Positions 30,814-37,510 of a stretch of 37,510 nt of DNA are shown in pieces. The stretch comes from an uncultured Gammaproteobacteria bacterium (GTDB lineage: Bacteria > Pseudomonadota > Gammaproteobacteria > Steroidobacterales > GCA-2729495), in the NCBI GenBank assembly GCA_937921935.1, contig CAKZWQ010000050.1, positions 1-37,510 of the forward strand. The letters run 5' to 3'. The notes below the pieces were generated by a model, which was not told the origin of the DNA, ran no database searches, and saw nothing but the letters and a program-made list of their open reading frames with translations. Each line of letters opens with the position of its first letter. Position 1 is the first letter of the stretch. The translations under genes were made by a program, and so were the position numbers.

Positions 30814-33398
30814 TTGCCCGGATCCTGCTCGAAGACGCGCGTCAGCGGCGCATACACACCGGCCGCCAGGTCTCGGTTATGGGGATCGATGCCAACATGT
30901 CCGGCCACAAACTCGTCGGCCAGGGCGGTTAACACCTGCGTCCAGTCCGCCAGCAATTCCTCCCAGCTCGTCAGGCGACCGTCGGTCAGTTTGCCGACGG
31001 AACGGATACGTCGCTGGTCCGTCTCCATCGCGGCAACGCCGTCTACCGTCAGACCTTCCTCTGTCAGGCGAAAAATCGCCACCGCCTGGGCTTCGCCGGC
31101 CAGGGCGTACAGGGGTAACTGCGGCTCGGCAGGGCGCGCGCCGGTCCAATCAGCAGGCCGAGGTGCCGCACCGCTTTTGTAATCGATGATCAGGCGCGCG
31201 CCGTCGTCAAACTCATCGACGCGATCGGCGCGCAGACGCAAGGGCAAGGAACCCAGGTCCAGGCAAAGTGCACGTTCTGCCGCGACCGTTTTATAGCCGC
31301 TGCGCCCGGCTTCAAAATTCAGTAACACACCAAGCAGTGTCTGTACGCGCGCTTCTTCCAGCTGGCTTAATACTCGGTTAAAGGGCGTCGGCGCCAGCCG
31401 ATGCTGCAGGCTGCGCTGGCTGATGGCCGGCAACAGCGCAGCGGCGGCAGGATCGCTGGCCACCAGTTCCGCCTCCGCCAGACCCTGGTGCAATTCCTCC
31501 AGCGCCTGGTGAAGAATCTGTCCGCGCATGGCGCCATCGATACCGACGGGCGGAATTCTGAGTTCAGTGGCATGCAGGCGCACTTCGAAAAAGGCCCGCG
31601 CCGGGCAAGCCGCCTGCAGTTGTAAAATCCGGGAGCCGCCGCGGGGACGTTCAGCAGCGACCAGGGCCGGCGCCGGGTCGGCGACAATTTCCGTTTCCTG
31701 CTGCCACGCAATCTGCTCACGCTGGGTAGCCGTATGCAGCAGCGCGTCTGCCGCGACTGGCGGCAAGTCACGGAGCGCCGGACTCGGCGTGAGGTGCTCT
31801 TCGCCGCGTTTTCCGGCTTGGCTGCAGATGACCTGTGCGCTGGCTGCCCAGAGACGTTCCAGCACGCCTTGGGCTTGTCTGGCGTAGGCCTGGGGACTGG
31901 CGGCCGGGACCCCGGCCTTGCGTTGCAGGCTTACGGGCACGAGGGGATTGGGTCGGGCCGGCGGAGGCCAGGCATCGCCGTGCAATCCACCGATCCACAA
32001 GGCATCAAAACTCTGTCCCAGGGCTTCTTTGGGGTTCAAAATCTGAATGCCTCTGGCCTGGGCCGGCTCACTGACGGGCTCGACCCTGGCCAGGGCGGTG
32101 AGCAAGCGCCGGGCCTCGCCCCAGCTCATCGCTCCGTGAATGAGACCGCAGCTGACAAAGTTGTCCAGCAAGACCTGCCAGGCACGCAGCGCAGTCTGTT
32201 CATCCCGGTCCAGTGCGCCTTTACCCGGCCAGCCCAGGCGCTCGAGGTGGCTGCGTATCCAGCGCGACCAGTCCGCCGCCTCCAGTCGTCGCGGGGGTGC
32301 CTGGGCCATGACGCTCTCCAGGCGCGCCGCCAGCTGCGGACAGAATTCCCCGGCCTGAGCTACCACTGTGACCAGTTCCGCCTGGCGCTGTCCCCGCTCC
32401 CGCAGCCAGCGATCCAGGCGCGCCCGACCGGCAGCCTCACCCTGGCCCAGATACGGGGAGCGCAAAAGCTGGCCCAGGCGCTGATAGTCAAGCCGGGCGG
32501 TGGGCAGTTCCAGGCCCAGCAAGGCGGCGTGCACCAGGCCGAGCTGCGCAAGCTGACGGTTCGCGCCGCCGGTCACCGGCACCAGGGCGCGCGCGCGCTG
32601 GCGCCAGTGGGGATCCACGGCATCCAGCAGATGCCGACGTACCAGCTCACCTGACTCAAGCAAATCGGGTACAACCACACCAACGCTGCTGTCCGGCTGA
32701 GCCCCTATCCGGGCGGCTGCCCAGGCCACCAGCGCATCGGTTTCCTGAATCTGGTCGCTAAAGCTTGCCTGGTAAACCCTGGCCTCGCGCCGCGTGGGCT
32801 GACTGACTGTCGTCGGGCAGCCCCCGGTCTCCAGAGCCGCCGCCAGCCCGGCCAGACCCGGAGTCCAGACATCGAAGCCGACAAACAGCAAGGACGGGTC
32901 CAGCCACGCCGGACCGGCAGCGATCTCAGGCAAAAGGGCTGACATCGCACTGACCCGATCCAGCCAGCCCTTATCGCGGCAGGTCTGGGCATAGTGCTCT
33001 GCCAGCTGCCCGAATTGCTCGGCATCCGTCCCACGACCCACCTCGCGAATCCGGGCCGGGGTAATCTGCCAGTCATGGCTCAGCCGCCATGCTGACTCGA
33101 TCAGACCTGTCAGGGCGGGCGTCAGGGGGCCATCAACCACCGGCAACGACTGCCAGAGTTGCCGGGACTGGGTCGGCGACAGCAGCTGCAGCTGACCTGC
33201 CGCCCCCTCACTGACCAGGGAGTGCTCCCAGGCCTTTGCGACCCAGGCTGACAAGGGCTCGATGCGCGGGGCACGCCAGGCACGCCGACCCTGCTTTTGC
33301 TGGTGGCGATCGAATCGCCAGCGCAAATGATGCGCCTGGCGCAGGGTGGCCGTCAGGGCCGCGGCGCCCTCGCCTAAACGACTAAGTATTTCTTCCAT
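30810..33398 (-). CDS. AddB-like PD-(D/E)XK nuclease, probable DNA repair protein (TIGR03623 type)
   Basis: An 862-residue partner of the helicase-nuclease. The N-terminus (GAAALTATLRQAHHLRWRFD) is where AddB has an ATP-binding motif but lacks GK(S/T), as in the gammaproteobacterial family I recall as TIGR03623. Mid-part elements include LLFVGFDVWTPGL and ILNPKEALGQSFDALWIGGL. The nuclease motif LIIDYKSG (Asp739, Lys741) with a later QLPLYALA is intact. AddB uses four cysteines for an iron-sulfur cluster; only one matching cysteine (ACPARAF) is seen and the C-terminal CxxC group is absent, where the segment PHNRDLAAGVYAPLTRVF lies. The ATG at 33398 has the AT-rich leader ATTGTTTAA and no Shine-Dalgarno sequence. 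Confidence 0.85.
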   Translation of the reverse strand: MEEILSRLGEGAAALTATLRQAHHLRWRFDRHQQKQGRRAWRAPRIEPLSAWVAKAWEHSLVSEGAAGQLQLLSPTQSRQLWQSLPVVDGPLTPALTGLIESAWRLSHDWQITPARIREVGRGTDAEQFGQLAEHYAQTCRDKGWLDRVSAMSALLPEIAAGPAWLDPSLLFVGFDVWTPGLAGLAAALETGGCPTTVSQPTRREARVYQASFSDQIQETDALVAWAAARIGAQPDSSVGVVVPDLLESGELVRRHLLDAVDPHWRQRARALVPVTGGANRQLAQLGLVHAALLGLELPTARLDYQRLGQLLRSPYLGQGEAAGRARLDRWLRERGQRQAELVTVVAQAGEFCPQLAARLESVMAQAPPRRLEAADWSRWIRSHLERLGWPGKGALDRDEQTALRAWQVLLDNFVSCGLIHGAMSWGEARRLLTALARVEPVSEPAQARGIQILNPKEALGQSFDALWIGGLHGDAWPPPARPNPLVPVSLQRKAGVPAASPQAYARQAQGVLERLWAASAQVICSQAGKRGEEHLTPSPALRDLPPVAADALLHTATQREQIAWQQETEIVADPAPALVAAERPRGGSRILQLQAACPARAFFEVRLHATELRIPPVGIDGAMRGQILHQALEELHQGLAEAELVASDPAAAALLPAISQRSLQHRLAPTPFNRVLSQLEEARVQTLLGVLLNFEAGRSGYKTVAAERALCLDLGSLPLRLRADRVDEFDDGARLIIDYKSGAAPRPADWTGARPAEPQLPLYALAGEAQAVAIFRLTEEGLTVDGVAAMETDQRRIRSVGKLTDGRLTSWEELLADWTQVLTALADEFVAGHVGIDPHNRDLAAGVYAPLTRVFEQDPGN

Positions 33399-33407
33399 TT
33401 AAACAAT
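33399..33407 (-). promoter_or_regulatory. ATTGTTTAA leader motif touching the addB-like start
   Basis: The minus-strand 9-mer ATTGTTTAA directly abuts the ATG at 33398; CCATT...AATGG around it forms a small inverted repeat that includes the start codon. The same 9-mer precedes holB. The 31-base gap to the aminotransferase gene is AT-rich and holds nothing else. Confidence 0.35.
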
Positions 33408-33429
33408 GGATTAAGAGATTATTATCAAG

Positions 33430-34656
33430 TTATTTCTGGGCTTCGGCGTACTCGTTCAGCAGGCTGTCAATGCGCTGAAAGACATCGGCCAGCACCGCCG
33501 GGTCCGGCAAGGTCGTGATGCGGAAGAAATTGTTGTAGTCGGTGTTGAAACTCGTGCCGGGGGCGACCAGGACGTGATGCTTTTCCAGCAGATCCATGGC
33601 GAATTGATTGTCATCAAAGTCCGGTAAAAGCTTTGTGTCGGCACCGATAAAGGCATACATGGAGCCGGCCGGCGCCGTCATATGCAGGTACTTGCTGGCC
33701 GCCACGGCATCCAGCACAGCCTGCCGGGCTTCATAAAGTCGCCCGCCGGGGTCGGTGAGCTCATGAATACTCTGAAAACCGCCGAGAGCCGTCTGCACCG
33801 CCCACTGTCCCGGCACATTGCTGCACAGGCGCAGTGACGCCAGCAGGTCCATGCCCTCAAGGTAACTCTGCGCATGGGTCAGATCACCGCTAAACACGAC
33901 CCAGCCCACCCGGTAACCGCAGGCCCGGTAAACCTTCGACAGACCGCTGAAGGTGGCACACAGCGTGTCATTGACCAGGGTCGCCATGGGAATGAACTCG
34001 GCCTCGTCGTAGACCATCTGGTCATAAATCTCATCGCTGAAGATGACCAGCTTGTGAGCCTCGGCCAGTTCCACAATGCCCTGGAGCAATTCGCGCGAGT
34101 ACACCGCGCCGGTGGGATTATTCGGGTTAATGATCACGATGGCGCGCGTGCGCTCGGTGATGCGGCTCTCGATATCCGCCAGGTCAGGCTGGAAACCGTT
34201 CTCGGGGCGGCACTGATAATGCACCGGCTTGCCTTCATTCAGGGTCACCGCGGCCGTCCACAGGGGATAGTCCGGGCTGGGAATCAGCACCTCGTCGCCC
34301 GGATCCAGCAAGGCGCGCAGGGTCAGGTCGATCAATTCACTGACGCCGTTGCCCATGAAGACATGTTCGGCAGTCACGTCTTTTATGCCCCGGTCCTGCT
34401 GCTGCATGACCACGGCTTCACGCGCCGGGAAAATCCCCTTTTGATGGCAGTAGCCTTCCGCGCTGCGCAGGTTTTCAATCATCGCCAGGCGCATGGTCTC
34501 GGGGGTACGAAACCCGAAGGGTCCGGGATTGCCGATATTCAGCTGCACGATCTCGTAACCGCGACGCTCCATTTCCTGTGCGCGCGCGGCCAGCCGCCCG
34601 CGAATTTCATAGCGCACATCATTAAGGGCTTTGCTGGGTCGAAAGGCGTCGGTCAC
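33430..34656 (-). CDS. alaA: Alanine aminotransferase, AlaA-type PLP enzyme
   Basis: Transfers the amino group between glutamate and pyruvate to make alanine. The 408 residues follow E. coli AlaA (405) closely: QLNIGNPGPFGFRTPE, GYCHQKGIFPAREAV, GNGVSELIDL, PSPDYPLWTAAVTLNEGK, VIINPNNPTGAVYSRELL (Asn179), FSDEIYDQMVYD (Asp208, Tyr211), GLSKVYRACGYRVGW with PLP lysine 241, and LRLCSNVPGQWAVQTALGG. It starts with GTG 34656, with a strong AGAGGA 8 bases upstream. The gene follows the MFS carrier by 52 bases, so they may share a transcript. Confidence 0.93.
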   Translation of the reverse strand: MTDAFRPSKALNDVRYEIRGRLAARAQEMERRGYEIVQLNIGNPGPFGFRTPETMRLAMIENLRSAEGYCHQKGIFPAREAVVMQQQDRGIKDVTAEHVFMGNGVSELIDLTLRALLDPGDEVLIPSPDYPLWTAAVTLNEGKPVHYQCRPENGFQPDLADIESRITERTRAIVIINPNNPTGAVYSRELLQGIVELAEAHKLVIFSDEIYDQMVYDEAEFIPMATLVNDTLCATFSGLSKVYRACGYRVGWVVFSGDLTHAQSYLEGMDLLASLRLCSNVPGQWAVQTALGGFQSIHELTDPGGRLYEARQAVLDAVAASKYLHMTAPAGSMYAFIGADTKLLPDFDDNQFAMDLLEKHHVLVAPGTSFNTDYNNFFRITTLPDPAVLADVFQRIDSLLNEYAEAQK

Positions 34657-34708
34657 ACCGGCATTCCTCTGGTTAGAAGCCTGATCCTAGGCGATTACGG
34701 GCAGCTAT

Positions 34709-35941
34709 TCAGCGGCCCGGGTCGCGAAAGCGCGTGGCCAGTAACAGCGCGGCGGTCACCATCACCGCGATAAGGGTAAAGGGGCGCGTATAGGAGCCCC
34801 AGGCGTCGTACATCAGGCCTGTCAAAAAGGGCCCCATGCCGCCGCCAAAGGTATCGAGAACTGTGATAGTGCCAAGGATCTTGCCCAGGTCACGCAGGCC
34901 GAAAGTCTCAGCACACAACAACTGCAACAACGTATACAAACCACCCCAGCCGATCCCGACGAGAATGATGGCCGGCCAGAACGTTGTATCGTTGGTGCTG
35001 ATCATTAGCCAGGTACCCAGAGCCATCACGGACAGGGTGCTGACAAAGACCCGCTTGCGGCCGAAGCGATCAGCCAGGAAGCCGCTGCCGATTTTGCCCA
35101 CCAGTCCCAGAGAAAACAGCACCGTCAGGCCCGTCGCGGCCACCTGGACCTCAAAGCCCTGCCCGAGCATGTGCAGGAACAGGTGGGTCACATAGGTAAG
35201 AATGGAATAAAAAGTCAGCATGGCGACCGTGGCAAGAACCCAGAAGTTCGCCGTCCGCACCGCCTCGCGGTAGGGCATGCCATGGAGTACGGCCGGCTGG
35301 TCTGCAGGCACTTCGCCGGCGCCGGGGGGAACCAGGCCCATATCGGCAGGTTTTTCCCGCAGGACGAAAATCACCAGCGGAATCAGCAACAGGGGAATCA
35401 CAGAGGTATACATCAAGGCCGTGCGCCAGCCGAATTCACCCAGCAACCAGGCATTCAACTGCGGCAAGGCCGCGTTCCCCAGGCTGGTTCCGGCCACTGT
35501 GATGCCCACGGCCAGACCCCGGTTTTTGACAAACCAGCGCGACACAATCATCACGTTGACCACCAAACCGGCGCCGGCGAGCGCCATGGCGAGCAAGACA
35601 TGAATGCGATAAATGTCATTCATGGTCTCGATGCCGGCGTACAGAAAATTACCGGCGGACAGCAGCAATAGTCCGACCACCATCAGGGGGCGCACGCCGA
35701 TGCGATCGGCCAGGGCACCAGCCAGGGGCGCGAGTAAACCGCTGCCTAACAGGGTGATGGTGTCGCGGAATTTCAGCGCACCGCGCAGGCCGTCCCCGCC
35801 GTTGTCGCCGCCGAGAAAATCCAGAATCTCTTTGTCAAAAATAGTCAGGCCGGCCAGGGTGATGCCATTGGTGATCCACATGATCACCAGGGTGCTGACG
35901 GCGATGACCCAGCCGTAATAAAAGCCCTTGGCTTGCGTCAC
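34709..35941 (-). CDS. MFS transporter, monocarboxylate/oxalate-formate-antiporter-like
   Basis: A 410-residue inner-membrane carrier with 12 predicted helices. The major facilitator motif A reads GALADRIGVRPLM between helices 2 and 3, with a second copy GFLADRFGRKRVFV between helices 8 and 9. The N-terminus FYYGWVIAVSTLVIMWITNG and SRWFVKNRGLAVGITVAGTSLG are typical of carriers for small organic acids of the OxlT/monocarboxylate group. The actual substrate cannot be told. Start is GTG 35941 with GGGGA 7 bases upstream. It lies before alaA on the same strand and diverges from the VOC gene; a shared organic-acid or amino-acid role is only a guess. Confidence 0.87.
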   Translation of the reverse strand: MTQAKGFYYGWVIAVSTLVIMWITNGITLAGLTIFDKEILDFLGGDNGGDGLRGALKFRDTITLLGSGLLAPLAGALADRIGVRPLMVVGLLLLSAGNFLYAGIETMNDIYRIHVLLAMALAGAGLVVNVMIVSRWFVKNRGLAVGITVAGTSLGNAALPQLNAWLLGEFGWRTALMYTSVIPLLLIPLVIFVLREKPADMGLVPPGAGEVPADQPAVLHGMPYREAVRTANFWVLATVAMLTFYSILTYVTHLFLHMLGQGFEVQVAATGLTVLFSLGLVGKIGSGFLADRFGRKRVFVSTLSVMALGTWLMISTNDTTFWPAIILVGIGWGGLYTLLQLLCAETFGLRDLGKILGTITVLDTFGGGMGPFLTGLMYDAWGSYTRPFTLIAVMVTAALLLATRFRDPGR

Positions 35942-35996
35942 GATTTTTCCCCGGCCTGCCCTGTGCGTGGCGGCTGACGATACCGGAAAGGCTCAG

Positions 35997-36027
35997 TTGA
36001 CCCAAGGTCTTTAGGGGCCGCTAGAAT
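35997..36027 (+). promoter_or_regulatory. Candidate promoter for the VOC-family gene
   Basis: TTGACC (35997-36002) and TAGAAT (36022-36027) are five-of-six matches each, with a long 19-base spacer, giving a leader of about 30 bases. It lies in the divergent gap with the MFS gene; no clear promoter for the other strand was found. Confidence 0.4.
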
Positions 36028-36064
36028 AGTGGTCGACCCCAGCGCAGCCCATTGGAGACACTGC

Positions 36065-36946
36065 ATGCTCAAATCCATCGTTATGGTCACCATCGCCGTG
36101 GCGCAATTGAATACTGTGGAGAAGGCCTACCAGGATCACCTGGCCTATGAATCAGTCGGCAATGGCGTGGTCAGTACTGCCACGGCGGACGTCTGGGGTG
36201 CGCCCGCGGCGGCCGGTCAGGCCTATGTGTTGATGCAGGCGGAGAGCGGCCATCCGACCCTGATTCGATTTATCGAAGCGCAGCCGCCGGCTTCGTATGC
36301 CCCTATGCTCACGGACGGCTGGAACGCCACGGAGTTGCTGAGCACGGATCCCGATGCTATCGCCGAGCGGCTGGCCGATTCTCCCTTCAGGATTGTCGGT
36401 CCCCCGGCCGATTTATGGGAAGCTCCGAACGCGCCGCGCGCCATGCAGGCCATTGGTCCGGGTAATGAGTTGCTCTACCTGACCCGGAACAACGATTTCG
36501 TCATGAAGACCCTGGTTGACCGGGTTTTCATCATGGTCCTTGGCGGGCCTTCCATGGACGCATTCCGGGACTTTTACGGCGACCGCCTCGGTCTGAAAGT
36601 CAGCGAGCCAACCCCGTTCTCCATTGGTGTGCTTTCGCGCGCCCAGCGACTGCCCGCGGATACCCAATACCCCCTGGCCATCGCCAGTCTCAATGGCCCC
36701 TTCCTGCTGGAACTGGATGAGTACCCGCGCGGTGCCACTATGCCACGCGAACGGCGGGCCGGTGAGTTGCCGCCCGGGGTGGCCATGGTGAGCTTTTCAG
36801 TCGCCGACGTGGATGCCCTGGACCTGGACTTTCGCGGCGCTCCGGCCAGCCTGCCCGAAGCGCCCTACGCGGGCGCCACGGTCGCCGTGGCCGTGGGCCC
36901 GGCCGGTGAATGGCTGGAATTCGTGGAGCCTGCCGAAGCCGACTGA
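36065..36946 (+). CDS. VOC-superfamily (glyoxalase/dioxygenase fold) protein with two modules
   Basis: A 293-residue soluble protein from ATG 36065, preceded by GGAG at 7 bases. It is made of two beta-alpha-beta-beta-beta halves: the first from MLKSIVMVTIAV to LIRFIEAQ, then VDRVFIMVLGGPSMDAFRDFYGDRLGL (about 158-184) with a later SFSVADVDALDLDF and EWLEFVEP. The sequence between the halves holds PFRIVGPPADLWEAPNAPRAM. The histidine that usually starts each half as metal ligand is not seen, so glyoxalase I activity is doubtful; some VOC members are dioxygenases, isomerases or binding proteins. Function is unknown. It converges on the next gene with only 9 bases between stops. Confidence 0.75.
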   Translation: MLKSIVMVTIAVAQLNTVEKAYQDHLAYESVGNGVVSTATADVWGAPAAAGQAYVLMQAESGHPTLIRFIEAQPPASYAPMLTDGWNATELLSTDPDAIAERLADSPFRIVGPPADLWEAPNAPRAMQAIGPGNELLYLTRNNDFVMKTLVDRVFIMVLGGPSMDAFRDFYGDRLGLKVSEPTPFSIGVLSRAQRLPADTQYPLAIASLNGPFLLELDEYPRGATMPRERRAGELPPGVAMVSFSVADVDALDLDFRGAPASLPEAPYAGATVAVAVGPAGEWLEFVEPAEAD

Positions 36947-36955
36947 AACGGGCTT

Positions 36956-37510
36956 TTAGTCCGCAGTGCCCGGGTGATCATCGTGGATCAGTTCCACGAG
37001 TTCATAGAAGGTCTGCATATAGCCGCCGATGTCGCCGCGCAGGAAGATGAAATCATCATCGGCCGAGCACCAGATATCATAGGGTGGATGAGCTTCGGGT
37101 AAGCCCGGTGCCGACACCATGCGAAAGTGCAGCGCATCGAAGCGGCCGGCGGCCACTTCAATGGACTCTTCGCCCACGTACTCGCAGTGCATGCCGATGC
37201 TGAACAGCATCGGACCCGTCGCCCCGCGATGATCCGGCGAGGAGAGCAGCATCTGGTCCAGGCTTTGGGTGCCGGCGGCGGCACTGCGTTCAAACAGGCG
37301 CATATGCCAGGCGTCGCAGACAATCGAGTGGTTCTGGAAAGTCTGCAGGCGCCCGCGTGTCTCCATGCGCTGACTGACACGACCCTCCAGGGAGGTATAG
37401 CTTTCGCACTCAGCGAAGTCCTCACCGAAGCGGAACAGGCCCGTCCCCATGAAGCGATCGTTCACCGCCAGGCGCACGAAACAATCCATCGGCAACCAGT
37501 TTTCATCGAT
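36956..37510 (-). CDS. Protein of unknown function, partial (5' end beyond the window)
   Basis: An open frame of 184 codons that runs to the right edge and has no certain start inside; a TTG at 37495 is possible but the frame continues upstream (IDENW). The sequence is soluble and without signal peptide in the visible part. Notable elements are DCFVRLAVNDRFMGTGLFRF, ECESYTSLEGRVSQRM, SPDHRGATGPMLF, EYVGEES and DIWCSADDDFIFLRGD. I do not recognise the family and assign no function. It converges on the VOC gene without a visible terminator. Confidence 0.7.
   Translation of the reverse strand: MDENWLPMDCFVRLAVNDRFMGTGLFRFGEDFAECESYTSLEGRVSQRMETRGRLQTFQNHSIVCDAWHMRLFERSAAAGTQSLDQMLLSSPDHRGATGPMLFSIGMHCEYVGEESIEVAAGRFDALHFRMVSAPGLPEAHPPYDIWCSADDDFIFLRGDIGGYMQTFYELVELIHDDHPGTAD

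Noticed and set aside
31734..32654. A 306-codon plus-strand frame inside the AddB-like gene, and a similar one at 17596-18510 inside pabB
   Set aside because: Both lie antisense to conserved genes, lack start signals and are rich in Gln, Gly and Arg as expected for shadows in GC-rich DNA.
27454..33398. The AddAB-like pair as a novel anti-phage system
   Set aside because: Domain order and motifs are those of known recombination repair helicase-nucleases; only the missing cysteines are unusual.
1..37510. tRNA, rRNA, CRISPR arrays, insertion sequences, prophage, attachment sites
   Set aside because: I looked for their typical patterns by eye and saw none; a covariance-model scan would be needed to exclude small RNAs.
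1..37510. A GlyGly-CTERM substrate for the rhombosortase in this window
   Set aside because: None of the exported proteins here ends with a GlyGly motif, hydrophobic helix and basic tail.

Overview
This window looks like a chromosomal segment of a high-GC gammaproteobacterium. I base this on the gene families, on the conserved order fabG-acpP-fabF-(pabB)-pabC-mltG-tmk-holB-pilZ known from Pseudomonas and relatives, and on a general secretion (type II) pseudopilin operon. I would not name a genus. Coding density is very high. No stretch over about 200 bases lacks a gene, and I see no rRNA, tRNA, CRISPR array, insertion sequence or prophage. All 35 coding regions are intact except two cut by the window edges (a ccmI-like 3' end and an unknown gene at the right edge).

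Layout. 1-3571: end of a ccmI-like gene, NAD-dependent malic enzyme overlapping it, then a Kef-type cation/proton antiporter. 3705-6195 (minus strand): a three-gene cell-envelope operon of a small His/Cys-rich exported protein, an outer-membrane barrel and an exported Asp-box beta-propeller carrying a CPCC motif; a role in metal handling is my inference. 6282-9250: a small ion-channel protein, a GlpQ-type phosphodiesterase without signal peptide, a thioredoxin-reductase-like ferredoxin-NADP reductase and a stand-alone TIR-like protein. 9352-13284: an endonuclease/exonuclease/phosphatase-fold protein coupled to a FadJ-like bifunctional beta-oxidation enzyme, then a cyclic-nucleotide-binding plus rhodanese fusion closed by a perfect 12-bp terminator.

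13431-21713 (minus strand, reading right to left): rhombosortase, fabG, acpP, fabF, pabB, pabC, mltG, tmk, holB, pilZ. Fatty acid elongation, folate precursor synthesis, peptidoglycan processing, dTMP supply, the clamp loader and a pilus protein are joined in one nearly gap-free run. The usual fabD/fabH/plsX genes are not upstream of fabG; rhombosortase is there instead. 21821-27441 (plus strand): gspG-H-I-J-K-L-M-N, the pseudopilus and inner-membrane platform of type II secretion, diverging from rhombosortase, whose known substrates are type II cargo. 27454-33398 (minus strand): an AddAB-like helicase-nuclease pair. 33430-35941 (minus strand): AlaA-type aminotransferase and an MFS carrier. 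36065-37510: a two-module VOC-family protein converging on a gene of unknown function.

Points most worth a second look: tmk seems to lack any ATG/GTG/TTG start and probably begins at CTG; HolB has lost the zinc-module cysteines; the AddB-like partner lacks C-terminal iron-sulfur cysteines; a short AT-rich motif ATTG(A/T)TTAA sits just before the start codons of fabF, holB and addB where a Shine-Dalgarno sequence is expected; and the three-gene envelope operon may be an undescribed metal-related system. I found no clear evidence for a completely new kind of system.
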